This document shows positions 6,885 to 13,775 of a stretch of 13,831 nucleotides of DNA, piece by piece. Made by a program: the position numbers and the translations under genes. The DNA is taken from NCBI GenBank assembly GCA_029051085.1, contig JAIDLK010000079.1:1-13831 (forward strand). The letters run 5' to 3'. This DNA comes from Alphaproteobacteria bacterium. GTDB lineage: Bacteria; Pseudomonadota; Alphaproteobacteria; Rs-D84. Position 1 is the first letter of the stretch, and each line of letters starts with the position of its first letter. The notes below the pieces were generated by a model. It saw nothing but the letters and a program-made list of their open reading frames with translations, made no database searches and was not told the DNA's origin.

Positions 6885-7490
6885 TCAGCAGGAGGCTTTT
6901 CTTAAGCCCGTTTTGCGGTCGACCCATACGCGCTCGGCCGCGATTTCCATCATCGGCAGGTCGGCACGGCTGTCGGAATAAGAACGGACAACACGCGGAA
7001 TGTATTTCTTTGACTTTGCCCAGTCATCCAATGCGCGAACCTTGTTTCCCCCCCAGCACAGATATTTAAATTTCCACGGACGTGCCGGGTCCATTTGCGA
7101 ACACATAACCGCATCAAACTTTATGTCGCGGACCAATGCCGGCAACAGATAATCCGGTGCCGCCGATATCAGCACAACCGTGCGGCCGGCGTTCCGTTCG
7201 GCCGCGACCTGCTCCTTGGCCCAGCCAAATCGTTCACGTCGATGCTGTTTTATAAACGCGGGGGCAAATTTTTTTACCATTTCAGGCGTCATAAAACGAC
7301 GTATTGTTTCACGCCACCACAGCCCCGCAGGGTTAATGAATTTACCGATTGTCGCGGCACCTATTACCGGCATGTAAAGCCACGGGCGCACAGAATGACG
7401 CGCACAATATTTTGCAAATTCTATGTTGCAATCATGCGCCGAAAGCGTTCCGTCAAAATCAAATACTACAATGTCTTTTTTTACTAACAT
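6885..7490 (-). CDS. HAD-superfamily phosphatase, subfamily IB
   Basis: This is a PSPase-like HAD hydrolase acting on a small phosphorylated compound that cannot be named. The motifs are complete: motif I VFDFDGTLS with nucleophile D11 and D13, motif II VLISAAP with S109, the lysine K150 in GGNKV, and motif III SYSDSRADLP with D173 and D177. A helical cap lies between about 20 and 85. The start at 7490 (201 aa) is chosen over an upstream in-frame ATG at 7547. It follows AAAAGG at a good distance, begins directly before the first beta strand, and the predicted promoter starts transcription near 7512, downstream of the longer start. It is divergent from the structured leader at 7572. Confidence 0.88.
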   Translation of the reverse strand: MLVKKDIVVFDFDGTLSAHDCNIEFAKYCARHSVRPWLYMPVIGAATIGKFINPAGLWWRETIRRFMTPEMVKKFAPAFIKQHRRERFGWAKEQVAAERNAGRTVVLISAAPDYLLPALVRDIKFDAVMCSQMDPARPWKFKYLCWGGNKVRALDDWAKSKKYIPRVVRSYSDSRADLPMMEIAAERVWVDRKTGLRKASC

Positions 7491-7518
7491 AACAAACCTT
7501 TTAATAAACAACGCCGGC

Positions 7519-7547
7519 ATTATAACAACCTTTTGCTTGCACCGCAA
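7519..7547 (-). promoter_or_regulatory. Putative promoter of the HAD gene
   Basis: On the minus strand, TTGCGG (7547-7542), a 17-base spacer and a perfect TATAAT (7524-7519) predict a start near 7512, about 22 bases before the ATG at 7490. Its -35 box shares base 7542 with the -35 box of the divergent leader promoter. Confidence 0.6.
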
Positions 7548-7565
7548 ATTTTATATTGATATCAT
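7537..7565 (+). promoter_or_regulatory. Putative promoter of the structured leader
   Basis: TTGCAC (7537-7542), a 17-base spacer and TATCAT (7560-7565) predict transcription from about G7572. That base is also the first base of a perfect 8-bp hairpin (7572-7592), so promoter and RNA structure agree on where the transcript begins. Confidence 0.6.
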
Positions 7566-7608
7566 AATTTTGTCATCGGGGGTTCCGATGACGGGGTTTA
7601 GCGACCCT

Positions 7609-7728
7609 ATGTGTACGCAGAGCACGCGCAGCGTTATGCGGTGCAATTGTTTTGCATCTCCAGCCAATCTGGTTGGAGGGTGTGGAAATATACAAGAATA
7701 CCACCGCTATTTACACAATAGTCGCTAA
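7609..7728 (+). CDS. Possible Cys-codon leader peptide (uORF)
   Basis: An open frame of 39 codons lies inside the leader, starting MCTQSTRSVMRCNC and ending YLHNSR. An in-frame ATG at 7588 would make it 46 codons, with GGGGG five bases before it; neither start has a good ribosome site. Cys codons are at 7612, 7642, 7648 and 7681. The TAA at 7726-7728 ends directly at the segment that chooses between terminator, anti-terminator and ribosome-site pairing, so a terminating ribosome would cover the switch. The frame also stays open upstream of the promoter, so it may be chance, and the RNA may work without translation. Confidence 0.3.
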   Translation: MCTQSTRSVMRCNCFASPANLVGGCGNIQEYHRYLHNSR

Positions 7729-7733
7729 CCTCC

Positions 7734-7760
7734 AACCGCTTAAAAATTTAGCGGTTTTTT
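7734..7760 (+). terminator. Conditional intrinsic terminator in the leader
   Basis: AACCGCT (7734-7740) and AGCGGTT (7750-7756) form a 7-bp stem with a 9-base loop, running into six T (7755-7760). It lies 25 bases before a coding start, and its 5' arm is shared with the alternative helix 7671-7679/7729-7737, which is the arrangement of an attenuator. Confidence 0.7.
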
Positions 7761-7784
7761 CATTCGTGAAAAAAGGAGGTTGGA

Positions 7785-8285
7785 ATGGAAAAATTTATAA
7801 TCGCGGCGGCTGTAATTGGTGCCACCGCACTGCACATAAACGATGCGGTGGCATTAACCGCTATCGGCGGCATACAAACTTGCTGCAAAGAAATATATGA
7901 TGACAGAAAAAGTTGCACACACTATACATGTAACGGGACAGAATATACCGATTGTGACACATGTAATAATGGCAACATACCTATAAAGGGAGTGTCTTAT
8001 GATCCGTGCAATACCGGAGCTGTTTGGAATGTAGAAGTCGGAATATGCTCAGGCGGCACAATAGTACAGCTGCCGTGTACAGCCGGAAAATATGGCGCCG
8101 GCGGCCTTGACTGTACAGACTGTCCGGCGCCCGGAACATCAAATGAGAATACGCAACTGATAACCGGCTGCTATATTCCAAGCGGCACCGTTACAACTGA
8201 CGCAACGGGCACATTGGAATATACAGCCGATTGTCATTATGACGATTCTTTGGATGTTGTTTTGCCAATTCGCCCGGTTAGCTAA
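7785..8285 (+). CDS. Secreted Cys-rich protein, unknown family
   Basis: This 166-aa protein starts with a clear signal peptide (MEKFIIAAAVIGATAL, probable cleavage after A21-V-A23). The mature part has 13 cysteines: 33, 34, 44, 49, 57, 60, 75, 88, 98, 110, 113, 129 and 150. The segment CTAGKYGAGGLDCTDCPAPG (98-117) resembles the short Cys-knot modules of GCC2/GCC3 or TNFR-like repeats. It is followed by ITGCYIPSGT (126-135) and YTADCHYDD (146-154), which look like a conserved closing unit. It is probably exported to the periplasm or beyond and stabilised by disulphides; the odd Cys number leaves one free. AAGGAGG lies 5 bases before the ATG, a strong site that the leader can hide. No function is recognised. 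Confidence 0.82.
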   Translation: MEKFIIAAAVIGATALHINDAVALTAIGGIQTCCKEIYDDRKSCTHYTCNGTEYTDCDTCNNGNIPIKGVSYDPCNTGAVWNVEVGICSGGTIVQLPCTAGKYGAGGLDCTDCPAPGTSNENTQLITGCYIPSGTVTTDATGTLEYTADCHYDDSLDVVLPIRPVS

Positions 8286-8308
8286 AAACGGGGCAATGCC
8301 CCGTTTTT
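8284..8308. terminator. Bidirectional intrinsic terminator
   Basis: AAAAACGGGGC (8284-8294) and GCCCCGTTTTT (8298-8308) form a perfect 11-bp stem with a 3-base loop. It separates two convergent units. The stop codons of both the Cys-rich gene and the RND permease overlap the stem ends, so there is essentially no spare intergenic DNA. Confidence 0.93.
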
Positions 8309-11300
8309 TATTTTTTCTTTTTACGACGTTTTATCATCAACTTTATACGTATGCGCATACGTTCAAGCATAAAGAACAGCGCCGGCGTCAAAGTAAACGT
8401 CCATATCAGCGACGCCATCATACCACCAATCATAACGGCGGCCATTGCAACCTTTGTGCCGTCCGTAGACCACAGCTGGGGCATCATACCGGTAATAACC
8501 GCAATCGAGGTCATTAAAACCATGTTCTTTTTATCCGTCAATTCCGTCCACAGGGCGACACGCGCGACCGCACCTTCGGAAATACGTTTTATGGTCGGCT
8601 CAAGCACCAAGATGTTGTTATTAACCACCAAGCCCACCAACATAACGAATGCCATCATCGCACCAACGTTCATTGTTGCACCAGACAGGAACATCATTAT
8701 GAAAACACCCGCAAACGATGTGATGATTGACGTTGCAATTGTAAACGGATGTGTCAACGAGTTCAGAATCGCCGCCAGCAACATAAACGTCAGGATTGTC
8801 GCAAGCATAAAGGCTTGGCCGATTTCACCGGCGGTTTCATCCTGGGTTTCGGACATACCGCCAAATTCGGCGTAATAGCCGGGCTGCCAATCCATTTTGT
8901 CCATGGCCGCCTGAATCTTTTGCTGAACCGGCCCCATGGTGGATTTACCGATGTTTATATCAATCTCGGTTATGCGGCTTTTGTCCAAACGACGAATTTC
9001 AGATGTTGCCGGAACAGTCTGAACATCCCCCAGTGATGATAATGCAACCATGCCCTTTTGGGAATTTACGTATACATTGTCAAACAGCGAGCTGTTCTTG
9101 AACGGACGTGCAAATTCCAGAATAATCGGGTATTCTTCGCCCTTTTCTTTGTACTTGTAATCATCGTTTCCATATAACGCCGCACGCAATGATGCGCCCG
9201 CATACGAGTTCTGGACACCCCAGAAATTCATTTTTTCCTGGCTTGGGACAAAGCGAATTTCGTTATTGGGCGTCTGCTGGGCCAAGACGGCACTTGAAAC
9301 CTCTGGCAGATTGTTTGCCATCTCCAGAATTTGGGCCGCATATTCATTACGAACCGCATCATCTTCGCCATAGATGTTTAACACCATATCAGACGTGGAC
9401 GAAGAAGACATGCCCTTGCCCGCCATAATCTGAATTTCCGCATCCGGAATTCCCGCCAGCACCGGCATCATTTCACGTGCCAAGGCTTTGTCCGATTTTT
9501 TACGCGGATTTCCCAACTCACGCAAGTCAACCTTTACCGTGATATTCTGCAAGCCGTTTTCACCGATTTTTGCGGTTGTTGCGACAACATCAGGAAACGC
9601 TTTCAGGGCTTCTTCTATCTGTTGTGATATTTCAACTGACTTTTCATATGTCGCCCCCATCGGTGCACGGGCCGTAATGGTTATTTCATCCGTATCGGTT
9701 GACGGTGCAAACTCATTACCGACAAAACGCATCATCATCGAAGACGCAATCAATATTACAAACGCCATGGCGACAACACGGCCGGAGTGGCGGAACTGAT
9801 AATCAAACCACATACGCAACGGTGTCTTTTCCGGAATATCCTTTTCCAATGCACGCGATTTTTTATCAGTCGGCGCGGTAAGACGCAAAAACTGTGCAAT
9901 CATCATAGGCGCCAATGTAAACGAGAACAGCAACGACAGCAGCGTCAGGTACACAACCGTCATACCGAACTGGGACATGAACTGGCCCGCGATACCACCC
10001 ATAAACGCCAGCGGCAAGAACACAACAACGTTAGTTCCCACACCTGCCAAAACGGAAACGGCGACTTTCTTTGTACCGTCTATTGCGGCCTCATCGGGAT
10101 GCTTGCCATTGCGCATTTCACCCAGTGCGGATTCAATTAGAATAATTGCATTCGAAACCAATGTACCCAATGCAGAGGAATACGCCAACAAGGTCATTGA
10201 GTTAATTGTAAAGCCGGATGCATCCATAAAGAAAAAGCCTGCAACCAAAGACGCCGGAATAACGGCACCGGCAATAATTGTAGAGCGCCAGTTACCTGTA
10301 AATACCAACAATACCAAAATCGTAAATACAATACCCAGAACAATTCCCCAGATTGTGCTGTATGTTTCATCAAGCACAGAAATCGAGGAATCCGAAGTAA
10401 TCATCATTTCGGCACCGGGAAAGCGGCGCTGCATGTCGGCGGTTAATTCCGGCAGACGCTGACGCAAAGCTTTTGAAATCTTAATCGCGTTTCCGTCGTC
10501 TGATTTTACTACTGATGCAACAACAACATCTTCGCCGTTATAGCGCGCGCCTGTTTCCGGGTCACGCGCGGCATCTGTTACCGATGCGATATCCGATACT
10601 TTAAAGCGGTGACCTTCGGCATTTACGATTTCCAGGTTTTCAATTTCTGCAACCGTTGCAAATTCACCGATAAAACGGACATTCGAAGAACTGCCGATGG
10701 ATTCGATTTTTCCACCGGGAACATTCAAATTCTTGTTCCCCAACGCCGATACGATATCAACAATCGTTACACCGCGTGCCGCCATCAGGTCCGGGTCCAT
10801 TGCGATACGAACTGCGCGTTCGCGGCCACCGAATACGTCGACACTGGCGACACCGGGAATAGCCGTGATTTTATTTGACAGAATATTATCAACATATTCA
10901 TCCAAATCACGTGCCGACGCACCGCGCAGTACGATATCAACCACAGATTCCTGTAACGGATTTAACTTTTCAACAACAGGCTGTTTTAGCGCATCCGGAA
11001 ATTCGGATGCCAAACCGTCGATTTTTGTTTTAACTTCCGCCGCCTTGTCGTTAACATTTACCCCCAGGTTGAATTCCGCCATAACATAGCCGCCGTTTTC
11101 AAATGCACGCGATGTCAGTTTTTTCAGACTTGCGACCTCGGCGATTGCATCCTCAGCTTTTTTAATAACCTGAGATTCTATTTCCGCAGGCTCGGCGCCG
11201 GGATAAACGAATGTGGCCGTCACCATCGGAAAATCCAATGATGGCGTGCGCTCAATATTCATCTTTGGGAAAGATACCAGTCCCAAAACGACCCAGAACA

Positions 11301-11349
11301 AAACAAACATCAATGTTGTAATCGGTCGCTTTACGAAAAAGTTCAGCAT
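8308..11349 (-). CDS. RND-family transporter permease with altered proton-relay residues
   Basis: The 1013-aa protein has the AcrB-type plan: membrane helix 1 (about 10-28), first periplasmic part, helices 2-6 (about 333-490), a second periplasmic part (545-845) and helices 8-12 (845-995). It should be the inner-membrane pump of a tripartite efflux system. NFFVKRPITT at the start, YPGAEPAEIE and the LPLAFMGGIAG stretch are typical. The residues that carry protons in AcrB are changed: TM4 reads LVSNAI (S399, N400) where AcrB has D407-D408, and TM10 reads GLVVNNNIL (N910) where AcrB has K940. The TM11 threonine (T947) is kept. AGGAG precedes the ATG. It is the last gene of the operon, 28 bases after the fusion protein. 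The tail is very basic (KRRKKKK). Confidence 0.93.
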   Translation of the reverse strand: MLNFFVKRPITTLMFVLFWVVLGLVSFPKMNIERTPSLDFPMVTATFVYPGAEPAEIESQVIKKAEDAIAEVASLKKLTSRAFENGGYVMAEFNLGVNVNDKAAEVKTKIDGLASEFPDALKQPVVEKLNPLQESVVDIVLRGASARDLDEYVDNILSNKITAIPGVASVDVFGGRERAVRIAMDPDLMAARGVTIVDIVSALGNKNLNVPGGKIESIGSSSNVRFIGEFATVAEIENLEIVNAEGHRFKVSDIASVTDAARDPETGARYNGEDVVVASVVKSDDGNAIKISKALRQRLPELTADMQRRFPGAEMMITSDSSISVLDETYSTIWGIVLGIVFTILVLLVFTGNWRSTIIAGAVIPASLVAGFFFMDASGFTINSMTLLAYSSALGTLVSNAIILIESALGEMRNGKHPDEAAIDGTKKVAVSVLAGVGTNVVVFLPLAFMGGIAGQFMSQFGMTVVYLTLLSLLFSFTLAPMMIAQFLRLTAPTDKKSRALEKDIPEKTPLRMWFDYQFRHSGRVVAMAFVILIASSMMMRFVGNEFAPSTDTDEITITARAPMGATYEKSVEISQQIEEALKAFPDVVATTAKIGENGLQNITVKVDLRELGNPRKKSDKALAREMMPVLAGIPDAEIQIMAGKGMSSSSTSDMVLNIYGEDDAVRNEYAAQILEMANNLPEVSSAVLAQQTPNNEIRFVPSQEKMNFWGVQNSYAGASLRAALYGNDDYKYKEKGEEYPIILEFARPFKNSSLFDNVYVNSQKGMVALSSLGDVQTVPATSEIRRLDKSRITEIDINIGKSTMGPVQQKIQAAMDKMDWQPGYYAEFGGMSETQDETAGEIGQAFMLATILTFMLLAAILNSLTHPFTIATSIITSFAGVFIMMFLSGATMNVGAMMAFVMLVGLVVNNNILVLEPTIKRISEGAVARVALWTELTDKKNMVLMTSIAVITGMMPQLWSTDGTKVAMAAVMIGGMMASLIWTFTLTPALFFMLERMRIRIKLMIKRRKKKK

Positions 11350-11377
11350 TGTATATTTCTCCTATCTCTTTCGATTT

Positions 11378-11998
11378 TTATTTCTTTACGTTGACTTTAT
11401 CGCCATCGGCCACGCGCGATACGATAACCATATCTCCATCGGCCAGACCCGCGGTAATATAGGCGTTATCCTTATCCTGGCGTCCAACCTTGACTGGCAC
11501 GCGGTGCGCCGCACCATCGCGAACGACAAAAACGGCCCCGTTATCCAGCGCATGAACCGGGATAAAATAGCCTGTTGCTTTAAATTCAGCCAGTTGGAGC
11601 CCATCGGCCACACCATGCGTGCGTACAACGTGCATACCCGTATCCAAATCAATGCCGGATGCAACGGATACTATTTCGCCATCCCCAACCTTCATACCGG
11701 CACGAAGCAATCCCGCGCGCGCACCCGATACATAAGCACGATTGTTCTTTACAGTCATCGGCTCAAGAATAATCCCGGGAGTACGTGACATTTCAATTAC
11801 GGAGACGGGGATTCCATCTGTCTTGGCGGCACGGGCCGGGTTATATACCTGAAGGCGATTCTGGACACCGATTACAGCGAAACGAAATACCACCCATCCG
11901 ATTAGCAGAACAACCAAGCCGACATATATTCTTTTTTTCGCACGCGGCGTTGCGGCCCACTCTTTTACGCGGACAATTTTTTCCTTTAGCTTTTCCAT
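11378..11998 (-). CDS. Miniature periplasmic adaptor (membrane fusion protein)
   Basis: An RND adaptor normally has 350-400 aa; this has 206 from the ATG at 11998 (209 from a GTG at 12007). The N-terminus is a short cytoplasmic basic helix and one membrane segment (about 25-43). A half-lipoyl-like stretch follows (AYVSGARAGLL, then KVGDGEIVSVAS, about 88-114). It passes directly into GIDLDTGMHVVRTHGVADG and a C-terminal membrane-proximal domain (YFIPVHAL, then VFVVRDGAAHRVPVKVG, ITAGLADGDMVIVS). The alpha-hairpin that reaches TolC, the second lipoyl half and most of the barrel are missing. The frame is clean and continuous, so this is not an obvious frameshift. The ATG follows the channel gene's stop by one base; GGTGAG is a weak ribosome site. 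Confidence 0.75.
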   Translation of the reverse strand: MEKLKEKIVRVKEWAATPRAKKRIYVGLVVLLIGWVVFRFAVIGVQNRLQVYNPARAAKTDGIPVSVIEMSRTPGIILEPMTVKNNRAYVSGARAGLLRAGMKVGDGEIVSVASGIDLDTGMHVVRTHGVADGLQLAEFKATGYFIPVHALDNGAVFVVRDGAAHRVPVKVGRQDKDNAYITAGLADGDMVIVSRVADGDKVNVKK

Positions 11999-11999
11999 A

Positions 12000-13331
12000 T
12001 TACTCACCCAGTTTTTTTATTGATTCCGCCGACATTAAAATGTTGTACTTTGCATTTAACAGTGCCATATCCAGCTGATAAAGCCCGGCGGATGCCTCCG
12101 CCAGTTCTATGGCCGATGTCTGGCCGGCGGCAAAGCGCTCGGTAGAGAACTGATACGCCTTTGACGCCAAATTACGCGCATTTTCCAATGTCGCCAGATT
12201 GCCGCGCAGATGATTATATTTCTTTACGGCATTGTCATATTCTTCGGTTTTTAACTTTTTGGATTTATCCAAGTCCTGGCGGGCCGCTTCGGCATCCATT
12301 GCATCAACCGTTGCATTGGCACGGTGCAAACCACCGCTGAACAACGGCATCTGCAACGCCAGGCCCCAGTATGCCGACTGAGATCCCTTCTTGTCGAACA
12401 TGGTGTCAATCTCGCCACCCATTGCAACAAAGTTATATGATGCCGTGGCCGCCAACGTCGGCAGATATTCCGCCCGTGACGATTTCGCCTTGGATTCGTA
12501 CATCTGAACCTGCTGGGCCAGGATATCCCACTCAGGATTGTTTTTCAGCGCGCCTGCATCAATATTTGCGAATGTCTTTGGGAAATCATCGGTTAATGTA
12601 ATTTCCTCGTCCATATCAATACCGGCAAGAATCTTTAGCATACGATATGCGGTATCACGATTAAATTTTGCATCCGACAAATTGATTTCTTTGGCGGCAA
12701 TATCTGATTCAATCTTTACCAGATTTATGCGATTTGCACGACCGGCCGAGGCCAAATTGCGACGCGCGGCACGGGCCGCATCCAAATCAGACTGTGCAAT
12801 CTTTACAATATTATCCGTCATCTTGGCCGTCCAATAAATATCGGCCGCGCTGTATTTAACCTCACGCAGGGTCAGTTCACGACTGGATTCAGACATTTTT
12901 ATCGCGGCCTTTACACTCTTTACCGCATTTCCTATTTTACCAAATGTATAAATAGGCTGAGTCGCGGAAATTCCCGCCATAAAAATGTTGTCTGGAATTT
13001 CTATGAATACTTCCTGGTCTTTCAAAGACTCAGATATCAACACCCCCATACCCGACGGCAATGTTACCCCGTTTGACTTTGACGGATTTTCAACATTTAC
13101 CATATTCATATAGGTCGCCGAACCGTCCAGCTTGAACCAGCGGTTCGAATTGGCGGCCGACAATTGGGCCTGAGCTTTTTTTACGTTTGCATCGGCTTTC
13201 TTTACATCCTGTGATTCGGCGACAATTTTATCAACCGTCGCGGCCAACGACAAATCCATCGCATCGGCCGGCGCGGCACATAAAGTCACCCCAAGGGCAC
13301 CAAGCCCAAGCAAACTGTGCACTTTTAGCAT
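12000..13331 (-). CDS. TolC-family outer membrane efflux channel
   Basis: The 443-aa protein has a signal peptide (cleavage probably after ADA, 22-24) and two repeats of the outer membrane efflux domain, about 28-225 and 240-440. Each has long charged helices rich in Ala, Lys, Asn and Asp. Each also has a beta segment ending in the usual form: ISATQPIYTFGKIGNA (about 120-135) and LALQMPLFSGGLHRAN. It should trimerise to make the outer-membrane duct of the pump encoded next to it. The Cys in the signal region is not in a lipobox. GGAG, formed by the last codons of the MarR gene, is its ribosome site 9 bases upstream, so the two genes are tightly linked. Confidence 0.94.
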   Translation of the reverse strand: MLKVHSLLGLGALGVTLCAAPADAMDLSLAATVDKIVAESQDVKKADANVKKAQAQLSAANSNRWFKLDGSATYMNMVNVENPSKSNGVTLPSGMGVLISESLKDQEVFIEIPDNIFMAGISATQPIYTFGKIGNAVKSVKAAIKMSESSRELTLREVKYSAADIYWTAKMTDNIVKIAQSDLDAARAARRNLASAGRANRINLVKIESDIAAKEINLSDAKFNRDTAYRMLKILAGIDMDEEITLTDDFPKTFANIDAGALKNNPEWDILAQQVQMYESKAKSSRAEYLPTLAATASYNFVAMGGEIDTMFDKKGSQSAYWGLALQMPLFSGGLHRANATVDAMDAEAARQDLDKSKKLKTEEYDNAVKKYNHLRGNLATLENARNLASKAYQFSTERFAAGQTSAIELAEASAGLYQLDMALLNAKYNILMSAESIKKLGE

Positions 13332-13337
13332 ACCGTA

Positions 13338-13775
13338 CTACTCCATCTTCTTTAAAATACTGTTGATTGTTTTTAAGGCTGCGGTCAGAGCCTCTTCATC
13401 CGAGCGCGGAACATCAGAAAACATCTTGTCTATTCCGCAACGAAAATTTTCCATAACCTTTGACGCCAATTCACGCCCGGCATCCGTTACCGAATAATAT
13501 ACATTTCTGCGATCATTTTCATCAGCCACGCGCAAAACCAAACCGTCACGTTCCAATTTACGAAACGATGCACATAAATTTGGTGCCGATACACCTTCGC
13601 GACGCGCAATATCCTTAAGACGCGCGCGACCACCCATATAAAGGCGAACAAGCACAACCATCTGATTGCGCGGATACCCCGACAAAGTCGAAGGGTCAAG
13701 ACGCAGCCTATCGGCCAAACGGTCAAGTATCAGGACGTTTTCTTCCATCAATTTAACAAATTCCTTGCGCGCCAT
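13338..13775 (-). CDS. MarR-family transcriptional regulator
   Basis: The 145-aa protein is a typical winged-helix MarR repressor: dimer helices at both ends, a helix-turn-helix at about 52-79 (LKDIARREGVSAPNLCASFR, then KLERDGLV) and a wing with ENDRRNVYYSVTDAG (86-100), including the family's D-x-R-x pattern. Two cysteines (C68, C113) are present, C68 in the recognition helix. It is the first gene of the operon with the channel, adaptor and permease, so it most likely represses its own operon until a ligand binds. AAGGA lies 8 bases before the ATG. Confidence 0.94.
   Translation of the reverse strand: MARKEFVKLMEENVLILDRLADRLRLDPSTLSGYPRNQMVVLVRLYMGGRARLKDIARREGVSAPNLCASFRKLERDGLVLRVADENDRRNVYYSVTDAGRELASKVMENFRCGIDKMFSDVPRSDEEALTAALKTINSILKKME

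Larger units (their letters stand above)
7572..7784 (+). promoter_or_regulatory. Structured 5' leader RNA with alternative pairings (candidate riboswitch/attenuator)
   Basis: About 213 nt of likely leader RNA precede the Cys-rich secreted protein. Hairpins seen: P1 7572-7579/7585-7592 (8 bp, loop GGGTT); P2 7594-7597/7604-7607; P3 7640-7646/7652-7658 (one G-U); P4 7658-7665/7671-7678 (8 bp, one G-U, loop AATCT); P5 7706-7711/7717-7722; terminator 7734-7740/7750-7756; and a TTCG-loop hairpin 7755-7762/7767-7774. Two helices exclude others. GGTTGGAGG (7671-7679) is perfectly complementary to CCTCCAACC (7729-7737), which breaks P4 and the terminator. AACCTCC (7727-7733) is perfectly complementary to GGAGGTT (7775-7781), which hides the ribosome site. 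OFF is P4 plus terminator plus hidden site; ON is 7671-7679 with 7729-7737. No known riboswitch core was recognised. Pairings are seen in the sequence; function is inference. Confidence 0.68.

Noticed and set aside
7491..7547. A longer HAD start at 7547
   Set aside because: It lies upstream of the predicted transcription start near 7512, has no ribosome site and adds residues before the first conserved strand. The ATG at 7490 has AAAAGG upstream.
7423..7608. The upstream part of the plus-strand open frame that ends at 7728
   Set aside because: It lies over the start of the HAD gene and the promoter at 7537-7565, so it would not be on the leader transcript. Only the part after 7572 is kept as a possible leader peptide.
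7572..7740. A known riboswitch, T-box or tRNA-like element in the leader
   Set aside because: I looked for the T-box GGTGG/ACCGCG-type sequence, TPP and SAM core motifs, hammerhead cores and a tRNA T-arm. The resemblances (GGTTCCGAT, CCGATGA) are partial and lack the rest of each motif.
8351..8875. A plus-strand open frame of 174 codons (and another at 9977-10462)
   Set aside because: Both are antisense to the RND permease, have no family features and follow the codon pattern of the real gene in a shadow frame.
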